From an uncultured Prevotella sp. (GTDB lineage Bacteria; Bacteroidota; Bacteroidia; Bacteroidales; Bacteroidaceae): 55,989 nt of DNA. Below, piece after piece: positions 41,770-50,025 of the stretch (the stretch's first letter is position 1; each line of letters starts with the position of its first letter). Where the stretch lies: positions 1 to 55,989 of the forward strand of contig CALUEX010000016.1 of assembly GCA_944319815.1 (NCBI GenBank), in the 5' to 3' direction. The notes beneath the pieces were generated by a model that ran no database searches, was not told where the DNA came from, and saw nothing but the letters and a program-made list of their open reading frames with translations. A program made the translations under genes and the position numbers.

Positions 41770-43260
41770 ATGAAGTTAGGATATAAAACGGCTTTATGGC
41801 TTGCCGCGTCAGTGTTTTTCTTTGCCGGTGTGAGCGCGGGAACGGCTGGCGGTACCGGTGTTGTGGGCTGGCAGGATGCCAAGGCTGACTCTGTTGTTGG
41901 TGGAGGTGTTGACTCGGTTGAGGCCAAGGCCAGTACGGTTGGTGACGAGCCAGACCCTGCCAGTGTTGTGGACGAAGTGATTTGGGTTGTCGGTGACGAA
42001 CCAATCTTGCTGTCGGACGTCGAGAACGTCAAGTTGCAAAGCGAACTGGAGGGAGTTAAGTGGGACGGTAATCCGGACTGCAAGATACCTGAACAGCTTG
42101 CGGTGCAGAAACTTTTTCTGCACCAGGCGGCAATAGACAGTATCGAGGTGAGCGAGTCTGAAGTGTCGCAGGGTGTCGAGCGCCAAATCAATATGTGGAT
42201 ACAGATGGTGGGAGGCGACAAGGAAAGGCTTGAAGAATATAAGAACATGAGCCTTTCGGAGATGCGCCAGAGTCTCCACGACGACTTCCGTGACCGTCTG
42301 CTAATCGACCGTGAGCGCGAGAACCTGGTGGCCGACATGGCTGTTTCGCCGGCCGACGTGCGCAGGTATTTTGATAATCTGCCGGAAGACAGCTTGCCGA
42401 TAATCCCTACGGAGGTCGAAGTCCAGATTATAACACGTACCCCGAAGGTTGACCAAGATGAGATAGACCGCGTGAAGAATACGCTTCGCGAATATACCGA
42501 CCGTGTCACCAGCGGCGAGACTTCGTTTGCCACGCTGGCCACATTGTATTCGGAAGACCCCGGAACGGCGCGACAGGGAGGCGAGTTTGAGGATTATGTA
42601 GGGCGCGGAATGCTTGACCCGACGTTTGCGAGCGTCGCCTTCAACCTTACCGACCCGAAGAAAATATCCAAGATTGTGGAGACGGAGTTCGGCTTCCACA
42701 TCATCCAGCTCATCGATAAGCGAGGCGACAAAATCAAGGTAAGGCACATACTGCTGAAGCCGAAGGTTACCCAAGAGGCCATCGACCTTGCCAAGTCGCA
42801 GCTCGATTCGTTGGGTCGCGACATCAGGGGAGGTAAAATACCGTTCGACCAGGCCGCCAGCTTCATATCCGACGACAAGGACACGCGCAACAATAACGGC
42901 CTCATGGCCAACAGGACGCCAGACGGCCGCATGACGAGCCGTTTCCAGATGCGTAACCTCCCGTCAGAGGTTGCCAAGGTGGTTGATACGCTTAAGGTAG
43001 GCGAAGTGTCGGCACCGTTCGAGATGATTAACGAGAAGAACGGACGGACGATGTGCGCCATAGTGCGCCTGAAGAACCGCATCGACACGCACCGTGCCAC
43101 GATAACCGAGGATTTCCAGGAGATGAAGGACATTGTGTTGGCGAAACGCAAGGAGGAATTCATCGACAACTGGATAAAGAACAAGATAAAGACAACATAC
43201 GTGCGCATAAACGACCGTTACAAGAGCTGTGATTTCCAATACGAAGGTTGGATTAAATGA
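41770..43260 (+). CDS. surA: SurA-like periplasmic chaperone/peptidylprolyl isomerase
   Basis: Periplasmic chaperone for outer-membrane proteins (496 residues). A signal peptide (about 1-25) is followed by a low-complexity Val/Asp-rich linker (30-65, unusual for SurA), the SurA N-terminal domain (about 66-205, with VVGDEPILLSDVENVKLQ), a first parvulin domain (about 215-320, FATLATLYSEDPGTARQGGEF) and a second (about 320-430, KVRHILLKP, then a diverged FMANRTPDGRM-like region). The GFHIIQL motif closes the first domain. Its stop overlaps the next start (ATGA at 43257), so it is coupled to the OstA-like gene. The symbol is by similarity; it is the best SurA match of the two PPIases. Confidence 0.88.
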   Translation: MKLGYKTALWLAASVFFFAGVSAGTAGGTGVVGWQDAKADSVVGGGVDSVEAKASTVGDEPDPASVVDEVIWVVGDEPILLSDVENVKLQSELEGVKWDGNPDCKIPEQLAVQKLFLHQAAIDSIEVSESEVSQGVERQINMWIQMVGGDKERLEEYKNMSLSEMRQSLHDDFRDRLLIDRERENLVADMAVSPADVRRYFDNLPEDSLPIIPTEVEVQIITRTPKVDQDEIDRVKNTLREYTDRVTSGETSFATLATLYSEDPGTARQGGEFEDYVGRGMLDPTFASVAFNLTDPKKISKIVETEFGFHIIQLIDKRGDKIKVRHILLKPKVTQEAIDLAKSQLDSLGRDIRGGKIPFDQAASFISDDKDTRNNNGLMANRTPDGRMTSRFQMRNLPSEVAKVVDTLKVGEVSAPFEMINEKNGRTMCAIVRLKNRIDTHRATITEDFQEMKDIVLAKRKEEFIDNWIKNKIKTTYVRINDRYKSCDFQYEGWIK

Positions 43261-45023
43261 CGACTAACACGATTTACAATACTTTGTTCCGCGGGCATAG
43301 GATTATCATATTGGTAGTCCTATGCCTGTTTGGGCTTAGCTTGGTGCAGTCGCGCCAAGCCCCGAAGAAGCGCAAGCGCACCGCGACGAGCGAGCGCGTC
43401 TATCTCGTGCACGCCGACAGGCTGCGTTACGATATGTTCGGGCGAGTGCCTGACGCGCAGGTGCTTAACGGCAACGTGCAGTTCCGCCACAAGGGTGCGA
43501 GGCTATATTGCGACAGCGCCTATTTCTACCAGGAAAACAATTCTTTCCGTGCCTTCGGCCATGTCAGGATGTACCAGGGCGACACCTTGTCGCTATTCAG
43601 CGACTACGCCTATTACGACGGCGACGCCCAGATGGCTGAAGCCCGCCACAACGTTGTGCTGACCCATCGCCGGACCAAGCTCTACACCGACAGCCTGAAC
43701 TACGACAGGCTCTACGGCATAGGCTATTTCTTCGAAGGCGGCAAGATGGTTGACCGCGACAACGTGCTCGTTTCTGACTGGGGCGAGTATGATACGGAGA
43801 CGAGGGTGGCCGTGTTCAACTACAACGTAGACCTGAAGAACCCGAAGTTCGTGCTCAACACCGACACGCTGCACTACGACACGCGCACGTCGTTGGCCCA
43901 CATCGTAGGCCCGTCGAAAATCACGTCGGGTACGAGCGTAATCCACACTTCGCAAGGATATTACGACACGAATAAAGACTTTTCGCGCCTTTACGGCCGC
44001 TCCACGCTTGAGAACAACGGCAAGACGCTGACTGCCGACAGCCTCTTCAACGACGACAAGAAGGCCATCAGCCAGGGGTTCGGCAACGTAGTGTACAACG
44101 ACACGGTGAATAAGAACCAGATGACGAGCAACTACTTCTGGTACAACGACAGCACGGGCTTCGCCTTCGCAACGGACAGTGCCGTGATGAAAGACTATTC
44201 GCAGGGCGACACGTTGTTCATGCACTCCGACACGATGAAGGTCTACACCTTCAACCTCAACACCGACTCCGTGTACCGCAAGGCCCATTGTTATAATAAG
44301 GTGAGGGCTTTCCGCACCGACGTCCAGGCCGTGTGCGACTCCTTGGTGTACAACACGAAAGACTCGTGCCTGACGATGTACAAGGACCCTATAGTCTGGA
44401 ATGCCAACCGCCAGCTGCTTGGCGAGGTTATCGAGGTGTTCCTGAAAGACTCTACCATTGACCGTGCCCATGTCATCAACCAGGCACTCTCGGTAGAGAT
44501 GCTGCCTGACAGCACGAAGTTCAACCAAATAGCGTCGCGCGAGATGTTCGGCTATTTTGAGGACGGGAGCATCCGCGAGACCGAGGCCATAGGCAACGTG
44601 CAGACCGTTTACTACTATATGGACGAGAAGGACAGCTCGTATGTCAGCATGGCCACCCTTGAGACCGACACGATGAGGATGTTCCTGAAGAACCGCCAGC
44701 TGCAATATATCTGGACGAGCAAGCAGAGCGGCGTAATGTACCCGATAACGCAAATACCGCCGTCGAAGAAGGAGCTGCCCTCGTTCGCATGGTTCGATTA
44801 CGTGCGCCCGCGCGACAAGTATGACATCTTCAACTGGCGCGGCAAGGCCAAGGGCACGGAACTGAAAAACATAAAGCGGCGTGATGCCCCGTTGCAGTTT
44901 ATAGGCGGCGGAGGGGTAGTTACCGACAAGGCCGCCGTGCCGCCGGCAGGAGACGCTGCCGCCCCGGCCGGTGAGGCCGTGAGGGGTGGCGATGATGACC
45001 CGGCAGGGCAGCCGCAGGAGTAA
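43257..45023 (+). CDS. OstA-like/LptA-LptD N-domain protein
   Basis: A 588-residue exported protein built of OstA/LptA-type beta-jellyroll repeats. An N-terminal signal or anchor (about 13-30, IIILVVLCLFGLSLVQ) precedes repeated short strands of the pattern LNGNVQFRHKGARLYCDSAYFY, FRAFGHVRMYQGD, LTADSLFNDD and GFGNVVYNDTVN, the signature of the OstA family that shuttles LPS. Length is about three times E. coli LptA, as is usual for Bacteroidota versions, and the C-terminus is Ala/Pro/Gly-rich (about 560-588). It probably acts in LPS transport across the periplasm, in line with lptB and waaA elsewhere in the window; this is inferred. Starts within the surA stop (4-base overlap). Confidence 0.85.
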   Translation: MTTNTIYNTLFRGHRIIILVVLCLFGLSLVQSRQAPKKRKRTATSERVYLVHADRLRYDMFGRVPDAQVLNGNVQFRHKGARLYCDSAYFYQENNSFRAFGHVRMYQGDTLSLFSDYAYYDGDAQMAEARHNVVLTHRRTKLYTDSLNYDRLYGIGYFFEGGKMVDRDNVLVSDWGEYDTETRVAVFNYNVDLKNPKFVLNTDTLHYDTRTSLAHIVGPSKITSGTSVIHTSQGYYDTNKDFSRLYGRSTLENNGKTLTADSLFNDDKKAISQGFGNVVYNDTVNKNQMTSNYFWYNDSTGFAFATDSAVMKDYSQGDTLFMHSDTMKVYTFNLNTDSVYRKAHCYNKVRAFRTDVQAVCDSLVYNTKDSCLTMYKDPIVWNANRQLLGEVIEVFLKDSTIDRAHVINQALSVEMLPDSTKFNQIASREMFGYFEDGSIRETEAIGNVQTVYYYMDEKDSSYVSMATLETDTMRMFLKNRQLQYIWTSKQSGVMYPITQIPPSKKELPSFAWFDYVRPRDKYDIFNWRGKAKGTELKNIKRRDAPLQFIGGGGVVTDKAAVPPAGDAAAPAGEAVRGGDDDPAGQPQE

Positions 45024-45038
45024 GGAAAGGAGGAACGC

Positions 45039-45332
45039 ATGGGACTTTTTAGCCAACGGAAGCCGCGTGGCTTCAGGCATGAGTATGTTTACGTAGACGA
45101 GCGCAAGGACAGGCTCAAGGCCATAGAGGAACGTGCCAAGGCCGAACTCGGCATGAAGGTTGCGGTCGGCGATGGCCACGAACGTCTGCGCGGGGTGTTT
45201 GCCAATGCCACGAGGCACGTCCGCAAGCGGCGCGAGCGCAAGTTGAACGGTGGTTTCGTGCTGAGTTACGGCGTAATCATAGTGTTGCTAATCCTGCTGT
45301 TTGCGGTGTGGAAAGTGTTGCTTACTTTATGA
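45039..45332 (+). CDS. Small conserved membrane protein, unknown function
   Basis: A 97-residue protein, MGLFSQRKPRGFRHEYVYVD, with a very basic N-terminal and middle part (for example RHVRKRRERK) and one C-terminal membrane helix (about residues 75-95, VLSYGVIIVLLILLFAVW). The topology is probably N-in with a short C-terminal tail. It starts 15 bases after the OstA-like gene and is likely co-transcribed; a small gene of this kind between OstA and mutL is usual in Bacteroidales. No function known. Confidence 0.75.
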   Translation: MGLFSQRKPRGFRHEYVYVDERKDRLKAIEERAKAELGMKVAVGDGHERLRGVFANATRHVRKRRERKLNGGFVLSYGVIIVLLILLFAVWKVLLTL

Positions 45333-45394
45333 CCATTCTTAATCCGTTGATTTACAGGATATTGCAGCTTGCGTTGCAAAACGTGGCATATTGG

Positions 45395-45440
45395 GCGGCA
45401 AAAGGCCGCCTTTTGCCGCATAAAAGGTGGCCTTTTGGGC
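45395..45440. repeat. GGCAAAAGGCCGCCTTTTGCC palindrome (family 1 variant)
   Basis: GGCAAAAGGC pairs with GCCTTTTGCC; GCATAAAAGGTGGCCTTTT continues. A CG-rich variant of the AAGGGC family, 63 bases after the small membrane protein gene. Confidence 0.75.
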
Positions 45441-45552
45441 TGCAATCAGTGTGTGGCGGAGTGGTTGAGGACTGTGATTTAAGCCACAATCGACCATTTG
45501 GGTTAAGCCTGCCAGGAGCAAGACAAAATATGAATATCCGTAAATAGCCAAC

Positions 45553-45665
45553 TGTAGGGACATAATTCATTATGTCCGCACGTTTCGTAGAAACGTATTA
45601 CGCAGTATAGTTTGTTAACAAACGCCCCTTCGTGGCGTGCGGACATAATGAATTATGTCCCTACA
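45553..45665. mobile_element. MITE-like element with 30-bp perfect ends (family 3)
   Basis: TGTAGGGACATAATTCATTA at 45553 and its inverse ending at 45665 (TAATGAATTATGTCCCTACA) form perfect 30-bp terminal repeats around a 53-base centre, which keeps CGCCCCTTCGTGGCG-like sequence seen in the 38269 copy. With the family 1 variant it accounts for the 432-base gap 45333-45764. Confidence 0.85.
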
Positions 45666-45764
45666 TAGGTTGTTGCCTAAATGCGAACATTTATTAAAAA
45701 GATGTCGTTAAACGGAATTTTTGCGGTATGATGACTATTGGGTTAAAATTTAAAACAAAAAGTT

Positions 45765-47612
45765 ATGAGCGATATAATACAACTGTTGCCCGACTCTGTG
45801 GCCAACCAGATAGCCGCCGGCGAGGTAATCCAGCGCCCTGCTTCGGTGGTGAAGGAGCTGGTGGAGAACTCCGTCGATGCCGGCGCCAAGACCATCAACG
45901 TGCTCGTGACCGACGCCGGGCGCACGTCAATCCAGGTGATTGACGACGGCAAGGGTATGTCGGAGACCGATGCGCGTATGTCGTTCGAGCGCCATGCCAC
46001 GTCGAAAATACGCCAGGCCGACGACTTGTTTGCCCTGCACACCATGGGCTTCCGCGGCGAGGCCCTCGCGTCCATCGCCGCCGTGGCGCAGGTAGAGCTG
46101 CGCACGCGCACCGCCGACGACGAAATCGGCACCCACCTGTCGATTGCCGGGTCGCGGGTCACGGGGCAAGAGCCCGTGTCGTGCCCCGTGGGCAGCAACT
46201 TCTCGGTGGAAAACATCTTCTACAATGTGCCCGCGAGGAGGAAGTTCCTCAAGTCGAACACGACGGAGCTGAACAACATCCTCACCGCCTTCGAGCGCAT
46301 CGCGCTCGTGTATCCGCAGACGGCGTTCACCTTCCACAGCAACGGCGTGGAGATGTTCAACCTGCGCAGCGGCAGCCTGCGCCAGCGCATAGTGGACGTC
46401 TTCGGGAAGAAGCTCAACCAAGACCTCCTGCCCGTGGGCGTGGAGACGTCGGTATGCACAATCAAGGGCTTCGTGGGCAAGCCGGAGGCGGCCCGCAAGA
46501 AAGGCGCACACCAGTATTTCTTCGTCAACGGGCGCTACATGAAGCACCCGTATTTTCACAAGGCCGTGATGTCGGCTTACGAGCGGCTGTTGCCCATGGG
46601 CGAGCAAGTGCCTTATTTCATCTACTTCGACGTGCCGCCCGAGGACATAGACGTCAACATCCACCCGACGAAGACCGAGATAAAGTTCGAGAACGAGCAG
46701 ACGGTGTGGCAGATGCTGGCGGCAGCTGTGAAAGACTCGCTGGGGCGTTTCAACGACGTCCCGTCGATAGACTTCGACACGGAGGGACGCCCAGACATAC
46801 CCGTATATGACCCCGGGCGTGGCTTCTCGCCGACGCCGAAGCTGGACTTCAACCCCGAGTACAATCCGTTCAAGCCGTCGCAGCGGCACTCTGCGCCCGT
46901 ACAGGGCGGCCCGTCAGCCGACGGCTGGGAAAAACTCTACGAGGGGCTTGCGCCCGTAGACGACGATGCAGGCCTGGACGCAGGCAGGGCCGAAGTGGGG
47001 ACACTCCCCCTGGAAGACGGCACCGCGGCAGGCGGCGTAGCTGACGAAAAGTCGCCCGCGCATTACCAGTACAAGGGAATGTACATCATGACCGCAGTGA
47101 AATCAGGCCTGATGATTATCGACCAGCACCGCGCCCATATGCGCATACTCTATGAGGAATATCTCGCCAGGATGGACGGCCGCTGCGGCCAGTCGCAGCA
47201 GGTGCTGTTCCCCGAGATGGCACAGTTCACGCCGTCGGAAGACGTAGTGCTGCAGAAAATCATGCCCGACCTCGGCAAGCTGGGCTTCGAGCTGTCGCCG
47301 CTGGGTGGCGGGAGCTACTCGGTCAACGGCGTGCCGGCAGGCATCGAGGGCGTTGACTATGTAAAGTTGCTGAAGGACATGGTGGCCGAGGCCGTCGAGA
47401 CCGGCGCGTCGGTGGCAGACGGCATCAGCCGGATGCTCGCCCTGCAACTGGCCCGCAGTGCGGCAGTGCCCTACGGCCAGGTGCTGAGCAACGCCGAGAT
47501 GGAAAACATTGTCAACGAACTGTTTACATGCTCGAACGTGAAATACTCGCCGGACGGCAGCCTGGCGGTCAGTGTCCTTAAACAGCAGGAGATAGAACGG
47601 CTTTTTGGTTAA
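45765..47612 (+). CDS. mutL: DNA mismatch repair protein MutL
   Basis: Mismatch repair mediator that couples MutS to strand removal. The 615-residue protein has an intact N-terminal GHKL ATPase ([33 protein letters not shown] and [10 protein letters not shown] within the first 110 residues), a variable linker (about 345-440) and a C-terminal dimerisation domain. The metal-binding endonuclease motif DQHA(x)2E(x)4E reads [12 protein letters not shown] here: Ala is Arg and the first Glu is Met, and the second site CPHGRPT-like motif near the C-terminus is YSPDGSLAV. So endonuclease activity is probably absent. It is transcribed with or after the OstA block but lies beyond the MITE. Confidence 0.95.
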   Translation: MSDIIQLLPDSVANQIAAGEVIQRPASVVKELVENSVDAGAKTINVLVTDAGRTSIQVIDDGKGMSETDARMSFERHATSKIRQADDLFALHTMGFRGEALASIAAVAQVELRTRTADDEIGTHLSIAGSRVTGQEPVSCPVGSNFSVENIFYNVPARRKFLKSNTTELNNILTAFERIALVYPQTAFTFHSNGVEMFNLRSGSLRQRIVDVFGKKLNQDLLPVGVETSVCTIKGFVGKPEAARKKGAHQYFFVNGRYMKHPYFHKAVMSAYERLLPMGEQVPYFIYFDVPPEDIDVNIHPTKTEIKFENEQTVWQMLAAAVKDSLGRFNDVPSIDFDTEGRPDIPVYDPGRGFSPTPKLDFNPEYNPFKPSQRHSAPVQGGPSADGWEKLYEGLAPVDDDAGLDAGRAEVGTLPLEDGTAAGGVADEKSPAHYQYKGMYIMTAVKSGLMIIDQHRAHMRILYEEYLARMDGRCGQSQQVLFPEMAQFTPSEDVVLQKIMPDLGKLGFELSPLGGGSYSVNGVPAGIEGVDYVKLLKDMVAEAVETGASVADGISRMLALQLARSAAVPYGQVLSNAEMENIVNELFTCSNVKYSPDGSLAVSVLKQQEIERLFG

Positions 47613-47703
47613 TTTGTCATGGATAGTGACGGATAATCAAGAAAAAAAACGTGTAGATGAAAAATAAAAAGTGAAAAAGATTGTTTTATTGGAAAATATT
47701 ACC

Positions 47704-47711
47704 TACCTTTG
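47704..47711 (+). promoter_or_regulatory. Bacteroidota -33/-7 promoter of the OmpA-family gene
   Basis: TACCTTTG (-7) with TTG at 47681-47683 spaced by 20 bases. A hairpin TGTCCTCGT (47721-47729) with ACGAGGACA (47741-47749) sits at the start of the transcript. Confidence 0.7.
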
Positions 47712-47720
47712 CATTGAAGG

Positions 47721-47756
47721 TGTCCTCGTAGTGTGAGGGCACGAGGACATTTTGTT
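47721..47756 (+). promoter_or_regulatory. 5-prime hairpin in the OmpA-family mRNA leader
   Basis: Nine-bp stem TGTCCTCGT/ACGAGGACA with an 11-base loop, followed by TTTTGTTATTC, just after the expected transcription start and about 20 bases before the ATG. It could protect the mRNA or act as an attenuator; not established. Confidence 0.6.
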
Positions 47757-47770
47757 ATTCTTAATAATGT

Positions 47771-48919
47771 ATGACTATGAAGAAGTTATTTATCGCATTG
47801 ATTTTTGCGTGCTTCTCGATGGGCGCAGTAGCCCAGAATGAAGACATTACCGAGAAGTACAGCGTGGCCACAAACTCATTCTGGAGCAACTGGTTCATCC
47901 ATGGTGGAGTTACTTGGGAGGTTTGGTATGGCAATTACGAGGACGGCAGGGGATACACGAAAAACCCGTTCAAGGCATTCCGTTCAAACCCCGGCGGCGC
48001 CATCGCCATCGGTAAGTGGTTTACTCCGGGCTTAGGTCTCCGCACGAAGTTGCAGGGAATATGGGGTAAGTCGGTATGGAACGATAAGAACATCGAAACC
48101 GAGAACAAGTATTGGATGCTCAATGAGCAGGTACTCTTCAACCTGAGCAACCTGTTCTGCGGCTATAACGAGGACCGCGTATGGAACTTCATACCGTTTG
48201 TCGGTGCCGGTCTGGCGCGCTCTTGCACGTACAACCGTTATGCAATGGGCCTGAGCGTCGGTATCTTGAACGAGTTTTGGGTTAACAAGCGTCTTGCCAT
48301 CAACTTTGAAGTGGGATGGAACCGCTACGAGAGCGACATCTGCGGAATGCCCGCCGAGATGGGTTCGGGCATCATGAACCACCCCAACCACGTTTACGCG
48401 GAAGTTGGTGTAACTTACAACCTCGGCAAGAGGAGATGGAACAAGGTGCCGGACGTAGACGCCATCAAGGCTCTGTCGCAGTCGCAAATCGACGCACTCA
48501 ACGCACAGTTGGCAGACGAAAAGGCCGAGAACGAGCGCCTGAAGAACGAACTGGCCAACAAGAAGGCCGAGCCTACAGTCAAGGTTGAGAAAGAGTATGT
48601 CACCACACCGGTATCCGTATTCTTCAACATCGACAAGGACAAGATTGCTTCGAAGAAAGACCTCGTGAACGTGAAGAACCTTGCTGACTACTCTAAGGAC
48701 AACAACGCTAAGCTCGTCGTGACCGGTTATGCCGACAGCGCAACAGGTAACGCCGACTACAACCGCGACCTCTCGCAGAGGCGTGCGGAGCGTGTTGCCG
48801 AGGAACTTGTCAACATGGGCGTCAAGAGGGAGAACATCAAGATTGAGGCCAAGGGTGGTGTTGACACACTCGTGCCGCCGTCTTACAACCGTCGCGCTAC
48901 TGTTGAAATATCAAAGTAA
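47771..48919 (+). CDS. OmpA-family outer-membrane protein
   Basis: Anchors the outer membrane to peptidoglycan; usually one of the most abundant Bacteroidota proteins. The 382-residue protein has a signal peptide (about 3-21, FIALIFACFSMGAVAQ), an N-terminal membrane barrel (about 22-225, aromatic strands such as FWSNWFIHGGVTWEVWYGN), a coiled-coil-like linker (about 233-270, IDALNAQLADEKAENERLK) and a C-terminal OmpA peptidoglycan-binding domain (about 275-382) with VVTGYADSATGNADYNRDLSQRRAE. Either ATG at 47771 or 47777 could start it. Strong promoter at 47704 and a terminator at 48946 make it monocistronic. Confidence 0.93.
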   Translation: MTMKKLFIALIFACFSMGAVAQNEDITEKYSVATNSFWSNWFIHGGVTWEVWYGNYEDGRGYTKNPFKAFRSNPGGAIAIGKWFTPGLGLRTKLQGIWGKSVWNDKNIETENKYWMLNEQVLFNLSNLFCGYNEDRVWNFIPFVGAGLARSCTYNRYAMGLSVGILNEFWVNKRLAINFEVGWNRYESDICGMPAEMGSGIMNHPNHVYAEVGVTYNLGKRRWNKVPDVDAIKALSQSQIDALNAQLADEKAENERLKNELANKKAEPTVKVEKEYVTTPVSVFFNIDKDKIASKKDLVNVKNLADYSKDNNAKLVVTGYADSATGNADYNRDLSQRRAERVAEELVNMGVKRENIKIEAKGGVDTLVPPSYNRRATVEISK

Positions 48920-48945
48920 CGTAGACTGTATTGACTAACTGAGTG

Positions 48946-48977
48946 GCCGTCCCGCGCTTGCGGGGCGGCTTTTTTTT
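48946..48977 (+). terminator. Terminator after the OmpA-family gene
   Basis: GCCGTCCCGC (48946-48955) pairs with GCGGGGCGGC (48960-48969) with a loop GCTT and eight T. Confidence 0.95.
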
Positions 48978-49030
48978 GTTTGCTGGGCGAAAAAATAGCG
49001 GAAAAATTTGGTGGTTTGCGCAGAATGCCG

Positions 49031-49038
49031 TATCTTTG
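49031..49038 (+). promoter_or_regulatory. Bacteroidota -33/-7 promoter of tRNA-Val
   Basis: TATCTTTG (-7) with TTTG at 49007-49010 (-33), spaced by 20 bases. Confidence 0.7.
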
Positions 49039-49058
49039 CACTCGCTTTCAACAAGCAA

Positions 49059-49133
49059 GGGCGTTTAGCTCAGTTGGTTTAGAGCATCTGCCTTACAAGC
49101 AGAGGGTCGGGGGTTCGACTCCCTCAACGCCCA
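49059..49133 (+). tRNA. tRNA-Val (anticodon UAC)
   Basis: Clover-leaf of 75 bases: acceptor GGGCGTT with AACGCCC, D-arm TAGCTCAGTTGGTTTAGAGC, anticodon stem TCTGC/GCAGA with loop CTTACAA (anticodon TAC at 49094-49096) and T-arm GGGTTCGACTCCC. Discriminator A is followed by CGG, so CCA is not encoded. Confidence 0.97.
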
Positions 49134-49142
49134 CGGAAGGTT

Positions 49143-49178
49143 CCCCGTCGCATATCATGTGGCGGGGTTTGCTTTTTT
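49143..49178 (+). terminator. Terminator after tRNA-Val
   Basis: CCCCG (49143-49147) pairs with CGGGG (49163-49167) around CGCAT/ATGTG, then TTTGCTTTTTT. Confidence 0.85.
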
Positions 49179-49274
49179 ACATTGCTGTGTATGCGAGTGG
49201 AAACCGTATCACGCGGAAATGAAAATAAAAACTCGTTTCTGTCATTTTTATTTTGCATTTCTCTCGAATTGCAT

Positions 49275-49282
49275 TATCTTTG
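49275..49282 (+). promoter_or_regulatory. Bacteroidota -33/-7 promoter of the IMP cyclohydrolase gene
   Basis: TATCTTTG (-7) with TTTG at 49252-49255 (-33), spaced by 19 bases; 31 bases before the ATG. Confidence 0.7.
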
Positions 49283-49312
49283 CATTCTAAAAACAATTAC
49301 TATATATAAGGT

Positions 49313-49906
49313 ATGGCCGGAACAAAAAAAATAAAGACTGCTCTCGTCTCCGTGTTCCACAAGGACGGGCTTGACGAGCTGCTTGCGAAACTCAATGCTG
49401 AAGGTGTTAAATTCTTGTCCACGGGCGGTACGCAGAAGTTCATAGAGTCGCTTGGATACGAATGCCAGGCCGTGGAGAGCGTAACGTCTTACCCCTCGAT
49501 ACTCGGTGGCCGCGTGAAGACACTCCACCCTAAAATATTCGGCGGCATATTGGCGCGTCGTGACAACGAGGGTGACCAGGCGCAGATGAAGCAATACGAA
49601 ATTCCCGAAATAGACCTCGTGATTGTTGACCTCTATCCTTTCGAGCAGACAGTCGCCTCCGGGGCTTCAGAGGCTGACATTATAGAGAAAATCGACATAG
49701 GCGGAATTTCGCTGATACGTGCCGGGGCAAAGAACTTCAAGGACGTCGTAATCGTGCCGAGCAAGGCCGAGTATGGCGTATTGCTCGACATCCTCAACAA
49801 GAAAGGTGCGCAGACCGACATCGAGGAGCGCAAGATGTTTGCCACACGGGCGTTCGGGGTCAGCAGCCATTATGACACGGCGATACACGACTGGTTTAAT
49901 TCTTGA
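49313..49906 (+). CDS. Stand-alone IMP cyclohydrolase (PurH N-terminal, MGS-like domain)
   Basis: Closes the ring of FAICAR to give IMP, the last step of purine synthesis. The 197 residues equal the cyclohydrolase (MGS-like) half of bifunctional PurH (about 510-530): KTALVSVFHKDGLDELLAKL, STGGTQKFIESLG, GGRVKTLHPKIFGGILARR and IDIGGISLIRAGAKN are all present and complete. It ends HDWFNS with TGA, where a full PurH would continue into the AICAR formyltransferase domain; no formyltransferase remnant follows before mreB. So this is a single-domain enzyme, with the formyltransferase expected as a separate gene elsewhere (as known in some Bacteroidota). A recent truncation is less likely because no remnant is left. 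mreB follows 119 bases downstream. Confidence 0.88.
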   Translation: MAGTKKIKTALVSVFHKDGLDELLAKLNAEGVKFLSTGGTQKFIESLGYECQAVESVTSYPSILGGRVKTLHPKIFGGILARRDNEGDQAQMKQYEIPEIDLVIVDLYPFEQTVASGASEADIIEKIDIGGISLIRAGAKNFKDVVIVPSKAEYGVLLDILNKKGAQTDIEERKMFATRAFGVSSHYDTAIHDWFNS

Positions 49907-50025
49907 CATATATCCACGGACGGTAAAAGGGCGTATGCCGTTTGCGCCTGTGGGTTATGGTGCTATGCAGGATTTTGAATTGTGGACAGTGAATAGTCAA
50001 TTATGAAACTTGAATTAGTTTGACG

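Noticed and set aside
43593-45218. 541-codon open frame antisense to the OstA-like gene
   Set aside because: A shadow of GC-rich coding on the other strand; low-complexity V/H/R-rich translation and no domain.
49313-49906. purH pseudogene by truncation
   Set aside because: The cyclohydrolase domain is intact and no remnant of the formyltransferase domain follows, so a single-domain enzyme is more likely.
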